Numbered from the stretch's first letter, positions 25,289-35,052 are shown. The stretch is DNA of 64,000 nucleotides from Peptoniphilus asaccharolyticus DSM 20463 (GCF_900176115.1 NZ_FWWR01000017.1:1-64000); one strand, 5' to 3'. Made by a program: numbers and translations. The notes: generated by a model from the letters alone, not told the origin.

Positions 25289-25297
25289 TGGTATAAT
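25289..25297 (+). promoter_or_regulatory. Extended -10 promoter of the stalk-domain lipoprotein
   Basis: TGGTATAAT is an extended -10 element (TGnTATAAT) 23 bases before the start codon. No good -35 is present at 17 bases, as is common with this promoter type. Confidence 0.55.
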
Positions 25298-25319
25298 CCT
25301 AGCAAAAGGGAGGTAATTT

Positions 25320-26879
25320 ATGAAAAAGAGAATATTGAGTATCGTAATGATGCTTGCAGTAGTTATGAGTTTAGTAGGATGTACTCCAAACGTTGCAGCA
25401 TATTTAGAAAAAACTAAAGAGGTACAAAATTGGGAAGGTTCTAAAATATCAGGACAAGCAGAAGTTAAAGTATCTTTTAAAGACGAACAAGGCAAAGCAC
25501 AAGAAGTTAAAATGCCAATGACAGTATCAGGCGTTTCAGAAGGAAAAGAAAAAGCAGAAGTTAAAGTATCTATGGATATGACAGCTATTAAGAAAATGGC
25601 TCCAGCAGAAGAGGCTGAAGAAGCTATGAAGATGATTCCTGACAAATTTGAAATGCATATGTTTGTAGACGGAAGTAAAATCTACATAAATAAAGATTAC
25701 TTTAAAGCTATGGCAATGGGCAACAAAGAAGCTTTAGCGAACATCAAAGAAGACTATATACTTTTAGCAACAGACGAAGAAAATTCAGTTGCAATGATGC
25801 CACAAAAAGCAGTTATGGAATATGTAAACTCTGCTGAATTCAACGCTGATATAATGAGTATTCTAAACAAGGCTCTTGAAGGATACAAACCAGTAGTTGA
25901 TATGAAAGTTGAAGGAAACAAATTCACTTACGAAGCTACATCTGACCAAATGGCACAAGAAATTATAAACTCAGTTACAACTATCGTAGCAAACTGGGAT
26001 AAAGTTTCAGGAGACATTTACAAATTAGCAAACAAGATGGAAGCTGGCGTAGACGAAGCTACTATCAAAGAAGCAGTTAAAGGATTTAAGAAAGACGACT
26101 TTGCTAAGTCAGTTAACGAAGCAAAAGAAAAAATCAAGGGTTCAAGCTTAAAATCATCAATAGACTTTAAAGAAGGAAAATACCTACAAGAAATGGTATT
26201 AGACTTAAAAGTTAAAGATATGTTCAACATGGTTATGACTATGAAGTCTGAAGCAGTAAAAGATGATTCAGTAAAAGTTATGATTCCTAAATCAGTTAAG
26301 AAATTAACTTCAGAAGAATATATGGACTTAATTTTCCATATGGACAAAACACCTATAATAAACGTAAGAGTTAATGCAGAAGAATTAGACTTCGTAGATC
26401 AACAACCTACAATAGTTGAAGGAAGAACTTTAGTACCATTCAGAGCACTTCTTGAAAAATTAGGAGCAAAAGTTGAATGGAACGAAAAAACTCAAATGGT
26501 TACAGCAACTAAAGCTGATAAAACTATCGTTCTTAAAATAGGTTCAAACAAAGCAACAGTAGATGGAAAAGAAGTTACACTTGATGTGCCGGCTGTAATA
26601 GAAAACGGACGTACTATAGTTCCACTAAGATTCTTATCAGAAAACTTAGGCTACAAAGTTAAATTCGATGCAGAAATGGCACCATTTTATGTAATAGACA
26701 TCTACAATACTACAGATGAAAAATTAGCTGAAACACTTAAAGCAAAAGAAGACGCTATGATTGCTGAATTTGCAAAGATGGAAAAAGAAAGTCTTGAAAA
26801 AGCAAATAAGACTGAAAAAGCTAATTCAGTAGGAATCATAGGTGGTAAAGATTCTGAAACTAAAATAAAAGTAAAGTAA
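25320..26879 (+). CDS. Lipoprotein with a C-terminal copper amine oxidase N-type (stalk) domain
   Basis: The 519-residue protein starts with a lipoprotein signal ending VMSLVGC, so Cys21 should carry lipid. The first 340 residues are a mixed region of strands and helices without a recognised family. The region around 345-460 holds paired stalk-type repeats, seen as EGRTLVPFRALLEKLGAKVEW and NGRTIVPLRFLSENLGYKV, which occur in many surface proteins of Firmicutes. GGGAGG precedes the ATG. A strong terminator follows at 26923. The role is unknown; a cell-envelope function is inferred. Confidence 0.85.
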   Translation: MKKRILSIVMMLAVVMSLVGCTPNVAAYLEKTKEVQNWEGSKISGQAEVKVSFKDEQGKAQEVKMPMTVSGVSEGKEKAEVKVSMDMTAIKKMAPAEEAEEAMKMIPDKFEMHMFVDGSKIYINKDYFKAMAMGNKEALANIKEDYILLATDEENSVAMMPQKAVMEYVNSAEFNADIMSILNKALEGYKPVVDMKVEGNKFTYEATSDQMAQEIINSVTTIVANWDKVSGDIYKLANKMEAGVDEATIKEAVKGFKKDDFAKSVNEAKEKIKGSSLKSSIDFKEGKYLQEMVLDLKVKDMFNMVMTMKSEAVKDDSVKVMIPKSVKKLTSEEYMDLIFHMDKTPIINVRVNAEELDFVDQQPTIVEGRTLVPFRALLEKLGAKVEWNEKTQMVTATKADKTIVLKIGSNKATVDGKEVTLDVPAVIENGRTIVPLRFLSENLGYKVKFDAEMAPFYVIDIYNTTDEKLAETLKAKEDAMIAEFAKMEKESLEKANKTEKANSVGIIGGKDSETKIKVK

Positions 26880-26922
26880 AATTAAATAAAGATTTATGAA
26901 TTAAAAACAGAATTTACATCGT

Positions 26923-26964
26923 AAAAAAGTCACTAGATAAAACAAAAATCTAGTGACTTTTTTT
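26923..26964 (+). terminator. Terminator of the stalk-domain lipoprotein gene
   Basis: A stem of about 13 bp, AAAGTCACTAGAT/ATCTAGTGACTTT, is followed by T. IS30 copy d inserted two bases after the T run (TAGA at 26967). Confidence 0.9.
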
Positions 26965-26970
26965 GATAGA

Positions 26971-28089
26971 GATAATTTATCATAACAAGTGCAACATAAA
27001 TAAACTCATAGCTAATCAGCTGTGTTAATATGTAAGTGACCAAACAAAACATATTAAAAGGAGTGATTAACTATGAGCTATAACCATCTTACCATAGAAG
27101 AAAGATCTTGTATTTACCAATTTTTAAATTTAGGAATGAGTATAAGGAAAATTGCACAAGCACTTAAAAGGTCACCTAGTACAATATCTAGAGAAATTAA
27201 AAGAAATTCATCTAAGATAAAAGTTAGTAGGGGAAGTTACACTAAGTACTTTCCGATAAAGGCAAATGATAAATATATTGATAGAAGAAAAGACTGCCAT
27301 AGAAAAAGTAAATTTTCTAAAGATGTTATTGATTATTTAACTGTAAAGATTAACGAACATTGGTCCCCTGAACAAATATCAAATAGAAACACAAATGAGA
27401 TTCATGAATTACCATCTACATCAACGATATATAGAATGATACACGCCAAAAAGCTGCCAAAAACTAGTATGAAAAATTTGAGAAGAAAAGCTAAATTTAA
27501 AAGGCCAGCAGAAAAAAGAGGAAAATTCAATGATAAAGGTAGAACAATTAAGAAAAGACCTAAAGAGATATACAGAAGGCAAGAATTAGGCCACTGGGAA
27601 GCAGATACAGTGGAATCAGGCAGATTAGATCATAAAAGGAAAAGTAGATGTTGTTTCGTAACTTTAGCAGAAAGAAAATCTAGATATTATATAGCAATCC
27701 TAGTTGAAAATAGAAAGTCGGAAAGCGTAACACCAGCAATAATAAATAGCATTAAAAGATTATCCAAAAGAATTAGTAAAAACAATAACCTTTGATAGAG
27801 GTAAAGAATTTTCAGAATTTGAAGAAAATAAGAAAAAGAATTAGGATGCAAAACTTATTTTTGTGATCCCTATTGTGCATGGCAAAAAGGTACAAATGAA
27901 AATAGTAACGGACTTTTGAGGGAGTTTTATCCTAAGGGTATGGATTTATCAGAAGTGAATATTGATGAATTAAATTATAACTTAAGTTTAATGAATAATA
28001 GACCTAGAAAATGTATAAAATATAAAACACCTAAAGAAGAACTTTTTGGTCTCTTACCATAGGTGTTGCATTTGATTTGACAATTCGTC
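26971..28089 (+). mobile_element. IS30-family insertion sequence, copy d, with TAGA duplication
   Basis: The copy runs from GATAATTTATC to GACAATTCGTC and is 1119 bp. It is flanked by TAGA on both sides (26967-26970 and 28090-28093). This is a clean simple insertion and it sets the target duplication at four bases for this element. It carries three single-base insertions relative to copy c. Confidence 0.93.
27073..28062 (+). pseudogene. IS30 transposase with three +1 frameshifts
   Basis: The first 225 or so codons match the intact transposase. An inserted base near 27749 shifts the frame, which then stops at 27795. Two further single-base insertions near 27823 and 27830 bring the frame back, so the last third is in the original frame and ends at the normal stop. 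The integrase core between them is lost. The pattern of single-base insertions without substitutions may reflect base-calling error. Confidence 0.85.
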
Positions 28090-28105
28090 TAGATAAAAAA
28101 TTATA

Positions 28106-28130
28106 AAGCCCAAAGATTATCTCTGGGCTT
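28106..28130 (-). terminator. Likely terminator of the DUF1858 gene
   Basis: The imperfect stem AAGCCCA...TGGGCTT with a loop near TTAT is followed on the minus strand by T-rich sequence. It lies about 40 bases after the DUF1858 stop. Confidence 0.6.
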
Positions 28131-28168
28131 ATCTCAACTAAGGAGAATAGATTGTAAGTCTCCTATAA

Positions 28169-28366
28169 CTATTTACTTTCTAATTTATTGATAGCAGTAA
28201 CAAGTGCGTCTACATCAATGCCGTGAACCATAGCCGCTTCTTCAAGAGATTCCATTTGAGAAGCTGGGCACATTACACAGCCCATTCCAAAGCTCATTAG
28301 AGTTCCTATTGCTTCTGGTTTATCTTTAAGGATTTCTCCTATAATTGTACTTTTAGTAACTGTCAT
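28169..28366 (-). CDS. DUF1858 domain protein (hybrid-cluster-associated type)
   Basis: This 65-residue protein is a single DUF1858 domain, a small helical fold often found alone or at the N-terminus of hybrid cluster or iron-sulfur proteins. The FGMGCVMCPASQME segment with two cysteines is typical. Its ATG overlaps the stop of the upstream stalk-domain gene by four bases, so translation is coupled. The function is not known; a redox or metal role is inferred from the cysteine pair. Confidence 0.85.
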   Translation of the reverse strand: MTVTKSTIIGEILKDKPEAIGTLMSFGMGCVMCPASQMESLEEAAMVHGIDVDALVTAINKLESK

Positions 28367-29277
28367 TTCAGTCCTCCTTTAATATTTATCACGCTTAGAC
28401 CTTTGAAAGTAGATTCACCTTCGTGGTATCCAAGAGTAAGAACAAAATTTGTATCCTTATTTATACCCGCTGGTAGGGAATTTAATTTAATATTTTTTGA
28501 TTTTAAGATGAAAGTTTCGCTTTTGCCATCTTGTTCCACTTTAACTACTGGTGTAAGTCTTAAACTACCTTTGAATTTAAGTTGGATAGGAGTTAATAGA
28601 AGTACATTTTCATCTTCAAGATATTCTATTTCTAAAGCGTGTTGCTTTCCATCATCAGTTCTGCCGATGATGTTAGTGTTTTTAGTGAAGTCGTATACGC
28701 TAATAGAATCTTTATCCAAAGTTAAATCTTTAGTGTTTGAAGAAAGTGCAGATGTTAAGTTAACTAATTTGACTTCTTCTCTTGAAGTTAAGTCTTTAGG
28801 TTCAACTTTTTCTGGTTTTATTAGAACTTTTCTTTCGGCTTCATTATAATCTACTACAAATCCTAAGTTTTTTCCCAAGTCTCTTAGCTTGAAGTAGTTG
28901 TTGCCATTAATTAGATAGCCATTGTATTTAACTTTGTCGTTGTCAACACGAGCTTGTTGGAAAGCTGGTTGAATTTGAATTTCTTTTGAGTCTGACTTAG
29001 TTAAATCTGAGGAAAGCGGTGTATATTTTGAAAATCTTTGAATTGTTATATTGTTGGTATCTTTATTGAATCCAACGTCAAATCCAACTTCTGTATCTTT
29101 TAGTACTGCGGCTATATCACGTAGTTTAAAGTAGTTACTACCGTCAATATTATATCCTTGTACTTCGACTTGCTTTCCGTCTAAGAATACGGCTTGGTCT
29201 GTTACAGTAGCTTCTTGGGCTGAAACTGCACTTGAAAGAGAAACAGCTAATAGAGCTGATAAAATTATCTTTTTCAT
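28363..29277 (-). CDS. Secreted protein with two stalk-type domains
   Basis: The 304-residue protein has a signal peptide (KKIILSALLAVSLSSAVSAQ, cleaved after VSA). Two repeats of a copper amine oxidase-like stalk domain follow, each with a G-Y-x-I-(D/N)-G-x-N-Y-F-K-L-R-D motif near residues 45 and 120. The remaining C-terminal half is strand-rich and unassigned. I chose ATG 29277, behind GGAGG, rather than the ATG six codons upstream that overlaps that site. It is translationally coupled to the DUF1858 gene. A cell-surface role is inferred. Confidence 0.8.
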   Translation of the reverse strand: MKKIILSALLAVSLSSAVSAQEATVTDQAVFLDGKQVEVQGYNIDGSNYFKLRDIAAVLKDTEVGFDVGFNKDTNNITIQRFSKYTPLSSDLTKSDSKEIQIQPAFQQARVDNDKVKYNGYLINGNNYFKLRDLGKNLGFVVDYNEAERKVLIKPEKVEPKDLTSREEVKLVNLTSALSSNTKDLTLDKDSISVYDFTKNTNIIGRTDDGKQHALEIEYLEDENVLLLTPIQLKFKGSLRLTPVVKVEQDGKSETFILKSKNIKLNSLPAGINKDTNFVLTLGYHEGESTFKGLSVINIKGGLK

Positions 29278-29481
29278 AAATACCTCCTTGTTCATAGTAT
29301 ATCACTTTAGATTATACCATATATGAAATTGAGCATAATAGCAATAAAAACAATTTCTAACTTTTATAGTATAACTACTTGGGCTATAATAGATGAGGAA
29401 CGATATAGTTATTTGTATTGTAACAGTAGACTAATAAAAAAATCTATAATTAGAAAACCTTATTTTTGGGTAGGGGCTTTG

Positions 29482-29510
29482 TTGATAATGTAGGTTTTAT
29501 TTGTTATAAT
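29482..29510 (+). promoter_or_regulatory. Promoter of the glutaconyl-CoA decarboxylase/CoA-transferase operon
   Basis: The -35 TTGATA (29482-29487) and -10 TATAAT (29505-29510) have 17 bases between them. A short inverted repeat (GATTAGTTCC and GGAATC) follows in the leader just before GGGAGG. Confidence 0.85.
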
Positions 29511-29560
29511 TACATAAAAGATGGGATTAGTTCCAGTATATGGAATCGGGAGGTGTGTGT

Positions 29561-29854
29561 ATGTGGACTAGCGAAACTATGACGTTGGGAGAAGCTGCCA
29601 TTTATTCTATAACAGCCATAGCGGTTGTATTTTTGGCTCTTATTTCGATAGCATTATTTGTAAAGATTATCTCAGCTGTCGTTGGCGCAGTGGTAAAAGA
29701 AGAATCTGTTACAAAACCCACAGCTGTTCAATCAAAACCGGTTGAACCAAAACAAGATTTAAGCTTAGTTGCAGCAGTAATTGCAGCAGTATCAGAAGAA
29801 ACTAAATTATCAGTAGATAAATTCAAGATAGTGTCTATTGAAGAAAAGAAATAA
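29561..29854 (+). CDS. gcdD: Sodium-pump decarboxylase small subunit (OadG/GcdD-like)
   Basis: The 97-residue protein has one membrane helix near the N-terminus (IYSITAIAVVFLALISIALF) and a charged linker. Its C-terminal helical part (LVAAVIAAVSEETKLSVDKF) is typical of the delta/gamma subunit that holds the membrane sodium pump and the carboxyltransferase together. I chose ATG 29561, behind GGGAGG; an ATG seven codons upstream overlaps that site. It opens the operon gcdD-gcdC-gcdB-gctA-gctB-gcdA. Confidence 0.85.
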   Translation: MWTSETMTLGEAAIYSITAIAVVFLALISIALFVKIISAVVGAVVKEESVTKPTAVQSKPVEPKQDLSLVAAVIAAVSEETKLSVDKFKIVSIEEKK

Positions 29855-29872
29855 TTAGGAGGCAAATTTAAG

Positions 29873-30286
29873 ATGAAGTATCAAGTAAAAGTAGATGGAA
29901 AAACATTTGAAGTAGAAGTAGAAAAAGTAGGTGGCGGGCCAAGATCATTAACTATGGCAGATTTCGGAGCACCTCAAGCACCAACAGCTCCAGTAGCTCC
30001 AGCTGCACCAGTAGCACCAGCTCCAGCTCCAGCAGCTCCTGTTCAAGAAGCTAAACCAGCTGCAGCATCAACAGGTGGAGACGCAGTTATATCACCAATG
30101 CCAGGAACAATACTTAAAGTTAATGTAAATGATGGAGCTTCTGTAAACGCAGGGGATGTTATCATTATTCTTGAAGCTATGAAAATGGAAAATGAAATTG
30201 TTGCAACAGCTTCAGGTACAGTTTCATTAAAAGTTAAACAAGGAGAAACAGTTGACACTGATCAACTATTAGCAGAAATAAAGTAA
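29873..30286 (+). CDS. gcdC: Biotin carrier subunit of glutaconyl-CoA decarboxylase
   Basis: The 137-residue protein carries the CO2 between the carboxyltransferase and the membrane pump on a biotin attached to Lys104 in EAMKMENE. The biotinyl domain fills the C-terminal 75 residues (SPMPGTILKVNV onwards). It is preceded by a flexible linker rich in Ala and Pro, and a short N-terminal strand region. The shape is that of GcdC-type carriers. It lies between gcdD and gcdB with gaps of about 20 bases and a clear AGGAGG before it. Confidence 0.93.
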   Translation: MKYQVKVDGKTFEVEVEKVGGGPRSLTMADFGAPQAPTAPVAPAAPVAPAPAPAAPVQEAKPAAASTGGDAVISPMPGTILKVNVNDGASVNAGDVIIILEAMKMENEIVATASGTVSLKVKQGETVDTDQLLAEIK

Positions 30287-30307
30287 GATAATTAGGAGGA
30301 AACTAAA

Positions 30308-31447
30308 TTGAATTTCTTTTCAGTATTACAAGGCATCTTAGGCCAATCAGGCTTCGCAGCCATGACATGGCAACAAGGTGTAATGTTCTTAGTATCTTTT
30401 ATCCTATTATATCTTGCAATTAAAAAGCAATTTGAACCGCTTCTTCTTTTACCTATAGCGTTCGGTATGTTACTTACTAACTTACCAGATGCAGGTCTTA
30501 TGAGAGAGGCGACAGATCACTGGTATAATTCAGGGGTATTGAGAATAATTTATGGGGGAGTAAAATCTAACCTATTCCCATGTCTAATATTCATGGGCGT
30601 TGGAGCGATGACTGACTTCTCTCCATTAATCGCAAATCCGATTTCATTATTATTGGGTTCAGCAGCACAAATTGGTATTTATGTTGCGTTTATGATAGCT
30701 ATCGCTTTAGGTTTTTCACCTCAAGAAGCAGCTTCAATCGGTATCATAGGTGGTGCTGACGGTCCTACAGCAATATTCACTACATCACAATTAGCACCGG
30801 AATTATTAGCACCAATAGCTGTAGCGGCTTATTCATACATGGCGCTTATTCCTATAATTCAACCGCCAATTATGAAAGCGCTTACAACTAAAAAAGAAAG
30901 AGAAACTAAAATGGTTGCTCTTAGAAAAGTATCAAAGGCTGAAAAAATTATATTCCCAGTAGTGGTAGTATTATTTACAGCTTTATTACTTCCATCAGTA
31001 GCACCTTTATTAGGTATGTTGATGTTAGGTAACTTATTTAAAGAATCAGGTGTTACAGCAAGACTTTCTGACACTGCTCAAAACGCATTGATGAATATAG
31101 TAACTATAATGCTTGGAACTACAGTTGGGGCAACTGCAAGTGGAGAAGCTTTCTTAAATGTTAAGACAATTCAAATTATATGTTTAGGACTTATAGCTTT
31201 TGCAGCAGCAACAGCAGCAGGCGTACTTTTTGGAAAAGTGTTATACTATGTAACAGGAGGAAAGATAAATCCTCTTATAGGTTCAGCTGGGGTATCTGCG
31301 GTGCCAATGGCAGCCAGAGTATCACAAGTTGAAGGTAGAAAGTATAATCCGACAAACTTCCTATTGATGCACGCAATGGGACCTAACGTTGCTGGAGTTA
31401 TCGGTTCAGCAGTAGCTGCCGGACTATTCTTATTAGTACTTGGTTGA
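30308..31447 (+). CDS. gcdB: Sodium-pumping glutaconyl-CoA decarboxylase, beta subunit
   Basis: This 379-residue polytopic membrane protein decarboxylates carboxybiotin and exports sodium. Family motifs are present: [37 protein letters not shown] with the key aspartate, and the C-terminal [13 protein letters not shown] plus [17 protein letters not shown]. The start is TTG 30308, nine bases after AGGAGG. A stem-loop follows the stop (31452-31478), before gctA, in the same transcription unit. Confidence 0.93.
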   Translation: MNFFSVLQGILGQSGFAAMTWQQGVMFLVSFILLYLAIKKQFEPLLLLPIAFGMLLTNLPDAGLMREATDHWYNSGVLRIIYGGVKSNLFPCLIFMGVGAMTDFSPLIANPISLLLGSAAQIGIYVAFMIAIALGFSPQEAASIGIIGGADGPTAIFTTSQLAPELLAPIAVAAYSYMALIPIIQPPIMKALTTKKERETKMVALRKVSKAEKIIFPVVVVLFTALLLPSVAPLLGMLMLGNLFKESGVTARLSDTAQNALMNIVTIMLGTTVGATASGEAFLNVKTIQIICLGLIAFAAATAAGVLFGKVLYYVTGGKINPLIGSAGVSAVPMAARVSQVEGRKYNPTNFLLMHAMGPNVAGVIGSAVAAGLFLLVLG

Positions 31448-31451
31448 AAAA

Positions 31452-31478
31452 TTTGAGAACCTTATTTTAAGGTTCTCA
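31452..31478 (+). promoter_or_regulatory. Intercistronic hairpin between gcdB and gctA
   Basis: An 11-bp perfect stem TTGAGAACCTT/AAGGTTCTCAA with a five-base loop lies in the middle of the operon. It is not followed by a T run, so it may set mRNA processing or stability, or act as a weak attenuator, rather than stop transcription. Confidence 0.6.
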
Positions 31479-31511
31479 ATTGATGTGTAAATAAAAAAGG
31501 AGGAAATCACA

Positions 31512-32474
31512 TTGAGTAAAGTAATGAGTTTAAAAGACGCCGTTAGCAAATATGTAGAAGATGGCGATGTAATCAGCTTTGGTGGATTTACAACAAACAG
31601 AAAACCTTATGCTGCTGTTTATGAAATTCTAAGACAAGGACAAAAAGACTTCATAGCTGAAGCAGGTCCAGCTGGTGGAGACTGGGATATGATGATAGGA
31701 GAAGATAGAGTTAAGGCTTATATCAACTGCTATACAGCAAACTCAGGATACACTAACGTATCAAGAAGATTTAGAAAAGCAATCGAACAAGGTAAATTAT
31801 TATTTGAAGACTATTCACAAGACGTTGAAATGCTAAGACTTCACGCAGCATCTCTTGGTCTTCCATACCTACCAGTAAAACTTATGATGGGAACTGACTT
31901 AGTTGACAAATGGGGGATTTCTAAAGAAGAAAGACAAAAAATAGACAAACTTCCAAATGACAAATTTGTTTATGTAGAAAATCCTTTCACTGATGACAAA
32001 AAAGTTGTTGCAGTACCAGTTCCAGTAATTGATACAGCAGTTATCCACGTACAAGTTGCTTCTCCAGACGGAACTTGCAGAATTATCGGAGACGAATTCC
32101 ACGATGTTGACATAGCTGTAGCAGCAAGAAAAACAATTGTAACTTGTGAAGAATTAGTAAGTAACGAACAAATAAGACGTGACCCAACTCTTAACTCAAT
32201 CCCAGGATTCTGTGTAGACGCAGTAGTTCACGTACCATACGGTGCTCACCCATCACAATGTTATGATTATTATGATTATGACCCAGCATTCTACAAAATG
32301 TATGACAAAGTAAGTAAAGCAGATGAAGACTTCGATGCATACATGAAAGAATGGGTTTACGACATTGAAGATCACGAACAATACTTAAATAAATTAGGCG
32401 CAACAAGATTAATTAACTTACATCCTGTTCAAGGCTTTGGATATGCTACAAATGTCCTAAAGGAGGTTAAATAA
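31512..32474 (+). CDS. gctA: Glutaconate CoA-transferase, subunit A
   Basis: With GctB this enzyme moves CoA from acetyl-CoA to 2-hydroxyglutarate, which activates it for dehydration. The 320 residues show the family I CoA-transferase alpha fold with DGDVISFGGFTTNRKP near the N-terminus and LPYLPVKLMMGTDLV in the middle. The length and the C-terminal HPVQGFGYATNVLKEV match the Acidaminococcus type. It starts at TTG 31512 behind AGGAGG. Its stop overlaps the gctB start by one base. Confidence 0.94.
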   Translation: MSKVMSLKDAVSKYVEDGDVISFGGFTTNRKPYAAVYEILRQGQKDFIAEAGPAGGDWDMMIGEDRVKAYINCYTANSGYTNVSRRFRKAIEQGKLLFEDYSQDVEMLRLHAASLGLPYLPVKLMMGTDLVDKWGISKEERQKIDKLPNDKFVYVENPFTDDKKVVAVPVPVIDTAVIHVQVASPDGTCRIIGDEFHDVDIAVAARKTIVTCEELVSNEQIRRDPTLNSIPGFCVDAVVHVPYGAHPSQCYDYYDYDPAFYKMYDKVSKADEDFDAYMKEWVYDIEDHEQYLNKLGATRLINLHPVQGFGYATNVLKEVK

Positions 32475-33268
32475 TGGCAAGATACGATAACTATACAAAC
32501 AAAGAAATGCAAGCGGTAACAATCGCTAGACAAATCAAAAACGATCAAATTGTTATAGTAGGTACAGGACTTCCGCTAATCGGAGCTTCTGTAGCTAAGA
32601 GAGCTTTCGCTCCTGAATGTCAAATAATAGTAGAAAGTGGTCTTATGGACTGTTCTCCAATCGAAGTTCCAAGATCTGTAGGAGACAACAGATTCATGGC
32701 ACAATGTGCTGTTCAATGGCCAAACGTAAGATTCATAGGTTTCGAAGCTTGTGAATGGTTACACAACAAAGAAAGAATGATAGCTTTCATAGGTGGAGCT
32801 CAAATCGACCCATACGGAAATGTAAACTCAACTGTAATAGGAGATTACAACAATCCTAAGACAAGATTTACAGGTTCAGGTGGAGCTAATGGTATCGCTT
32901 CTTATGTAAACACTGTTATCATGATGCAACACGAAAAAAGAAGATTCATGGAAAAAATAGATTACATCACATCTCCTGGTTGGATGGACGGCCCTGGCGG
33001 AAGAACTCGTGCTGGTATTCCTGAAAACGTAGGACCACAAATGGTTGTAACTGACAGAGGTATCTTAAAATTCGACGAAGATACTAAGAAAATGTATCTA
33101 GCTGGATACTATCCAACATCAAGCCCTGAAGATGTACTTGAAAACACAGGATTTGATATAGATGTTTCTCGTGCTGTATTACTTGAAGCACCAGACGAAG
33201 CAGTAATTAAGCTAATAAGAGAAGAAATCGACCCAGGCGAAGCATTTATCAAAGTGCCAACAGAATAA
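32474..33268 (+). CDS. gctB: Glutaconate CoA-transferase, subunit B
   Basis: This is the catalytic beta subunit of 264 residues. Glu54, in IIVESGLMDC, lies at the same position as the known catalytic glutamate of the Acidaminococcus enzyme, which forms a CoA thioester during the reaction. Other conserved parts are VGTGLPLIGASVAKR and FTGSGGANGIASY. The AGGAGG for this gene lies inside the last codons of gctA, and the start overlaps the gctA stop by one base, so the two subunits are translationally coupled. Confidence 0.95.
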   Translation: MARYDNYTNKEMQAVTIARQIKNDQIVIVGTGLPLIGASVAKRAFAPECQIIVESGLMDCSPIEVPRSVGDNRFMAQCAVQWPNVRFIGFEACEWLHNKERMIAFIGGAQIDPYGNVNSTVIGDYNNPKTRFTGSGGANGIASYVNTVIMMQHEKRRFMEKIDYITSPGWMDGPGGRTRAGIPENVGPQMVVTDRGILKFDEDTKKMYLAGYYPTSSPEDVLENTGFDIDVSRAVLLEAPDEAVIKLIREEIDPGEAFIKVPTE

Positions 33269-33285
33269 AAAACGAGAGGAAATTC

Positions 33286-35046
33286 ATGAGTAACTATTCA
33301 TTAAATCCATATTTTAAACATATGCAAACAATTGGTAGCCCTATCAAAGCGGCTAACCAAGAAAATTTCGACCTTGTAAGACAAGTTGAAATGGAAATCC
33401 AAGAAGCTATAGAAAAAGCTCAAGCAACTGGAAAGCCAGATGAAAAAGTAAACGAAAGAGGAGAATGGACAGCACTTCAAAGACTTGCAGAATTAGTTGA
33501 CGAAGGAACATGGTGCCCACTAAACTCACTATTTGACCCAGGGGATAATGATACAGGATCAACTGGTATCATCAAAGGTCTTGGACGTATCAATGGAAAA
33601 TGGGCTATGATAATAGCTTCAGATAACAAGAAACTTGCAGGAGCTTGGGTTCCTCATCAAGCTGAAAACCTTGTTAGAGCATCTGATACAGCTAAGAGAC
33701 TTAGAGTGCCTCTAGTATATGTATTAAACTGTTCAGGGGTAAAACTTGACGTTCAAGAACAAGTATATCCAAACAGAATAGGTGGAGGTACTCCATTCTA
33801 TAGAAATGCTGAACTTAACCAATTAGGTATTCCTGTAATAGTTGGTATCTACGGTACTAACCCAGCAGGTGGTGGATACCACTCAATTTCACCTACAATC
33901 CTTATAGCTCACAAAGATGCTAACATGGCAGTTGGTGGAGCAGGTATACTTGGTGGTATGAATCCTAAGGGATATATAGATGAAGAAAGTGCAAACCAAA
34001 TTGCAGATGCAACAGCTAATGCAAAGAAGGTTGCTCCTCCAGGATCTGTTGGAGTTCACTTCGCACAAACTGGTTTCTTCAGAGAAGTATATGTTGAAGA
34101 AGAAGGCGTACTTGAAGGAATTAAAAAATATGTAGATATGCTTCCATCATACGATCCAGAATTCTTCAGAGTAGATGATCCTAAGAACCCAGCATTTGAT
34201 GTAAATGATCTATACTCAATAGTTCCGATGAACCCTAAAAAAGTTTATGATGTTTACGATGTAATCGCTAGACTTATCGACGGTTCTGAATTTATGGAAT
34301 ACAAGAAGAGCTACGGTCCAGAAATGGTAACTGGTGTTGCTAAGATAGCTGGTCTTCCAGTAGGTATCGTTGCAAACGCTCAAGGATTCCTTATGAACTA
34401 TCCTGAATATAAAGAAAAAGCTATCGGAATCGGTGGAAAGTTATATAGACAAGGTCTTATCAAAATGAACGAGTTTGTAACTCTTTGTTCAAGAGACAAA
34501 CTTCCTATCATTTGGATTCAAGATACATCAGGAATCGATGTAGGTGATGACGCAGAAAAGGCTGAATTATTAGGTCTTGGACAATCACTAATCTACTCAA
34601 TTCAAAATTCTCAAATTCCACAAATGGAAATCACTTTGAGAAAAGGTACAGCAGCAGCTCACTACGTACTAGGTGGTCCACAAGGAAATGCAACTAATGC
34701 ATTCTCAATCGGAACAGCAGCTACAGAAATCAACGTAATGAATGGAGAAACAGCAGCAGTAGCTATGTACTCAAGACGTCTTGCTAAAGATAAGAAAGCA
34801 GGAAAAGATCTTCAACCAACAATCGACAAAATGAATGCTTTAATTGAAGATTACAATGCAAAATCAAGACCAGCTTTCTGTGCTAAGACAGGTATGGTTG
34901 ATGAAATTGTAAACTTGAATGCAATCAGAAACTACATGATCGCATTCACAGAAGCATCTTATCAAAACCCTGAGCATGTATGCCCTGTTCATCAAATGCT
35001 TCTTCCAAGAATCATTAGAGATTTCGACAATCTTTATAGGAAGTAA
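33286..35046 (+). CDS. gcdA: Glutaconyl-CoA decarboxylase, carboxyltransferase alpha subunit
   Basis: The 586-residue protein moves the carboxyl group of glutaconyl-CoA to biotin on GcdC. It has two crotonase-type halves. The first carries GIIKGLGRINGKWAMIIASDN and the oxyanion-type GGGYHSISP segment. The second carries GIVANAQGFLMNYPEYKEKA and the AHYVLGGPQGNATNAFSIG segment. The length equals that of GcdA of hydroxyglutarate fermenters, longer than propionyl-CoA carboxylase beta subunits. It is the last gene of the first transcription unit, before a clear terminator. Confidence 0.95.
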   Translation: MSNYSLNPYFKHMQTIGSPIKAANQENFDLVRQVEMEIQEAIEKAQATGKPDEKVNERGEWTALQRLAELVDEGTWCPLNSLFDPGDNDTGSTGIIKGLGRINGKWAMIIASDNKKLAGAWVPHQAENLVRASDTAKRLRVPLVYVLNCSGVKLDVQEQVYPNRIGGGTPFYRNAELNQLGIPVIVGIYGTNPAGGGYHSISPTILIAHKDANMAVGGAGILGGMNPKGYIDEESANQIADATANAKKVAPPGSVGVHFAQTGFFREVYVEEEGVLEGIKKYVDMLPSYDPEFFRVDDPKNPAFDVNDLYSIVPMNPKKVYDVYDVIARLIDGSEFMEYKKSYGPEMVTGVAKIAGLPVGIVANAQGFLMNYPEYKEKAIGIGGKLYRQGLIKMNEFVTLCSRDKLPIIWIQDTSGIDVGDDAEKAELLGLGQSLIYSIQNSQIPQMEITLRKGTAAAHYVLGGPQGNATNAFSIGTAATEINVMNGETAAVAMYSRRLAKDKKAGKDLQPTIDKMNALIEDYNAKSRPAFCAKTGMVDEIVNLNAIRNYMIAFTEASYQNPEHVCPVHQMLLPRIIRDFDNLYRK

Positions 35047-35052
35047 AATATT

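Noticed and set aside
28080-28110. Hybrid promoter from the right end of IS30 copy d
   Set aside because: The spacing to TATAAA is 19 bases and the next genes are on the opposite strand, so it would drive only antisense RNA.
29511-29560. Riboswitch before gcdD
   Set aside because: The leader is only about 40 bases and has just a short imperfect inverted repeat.
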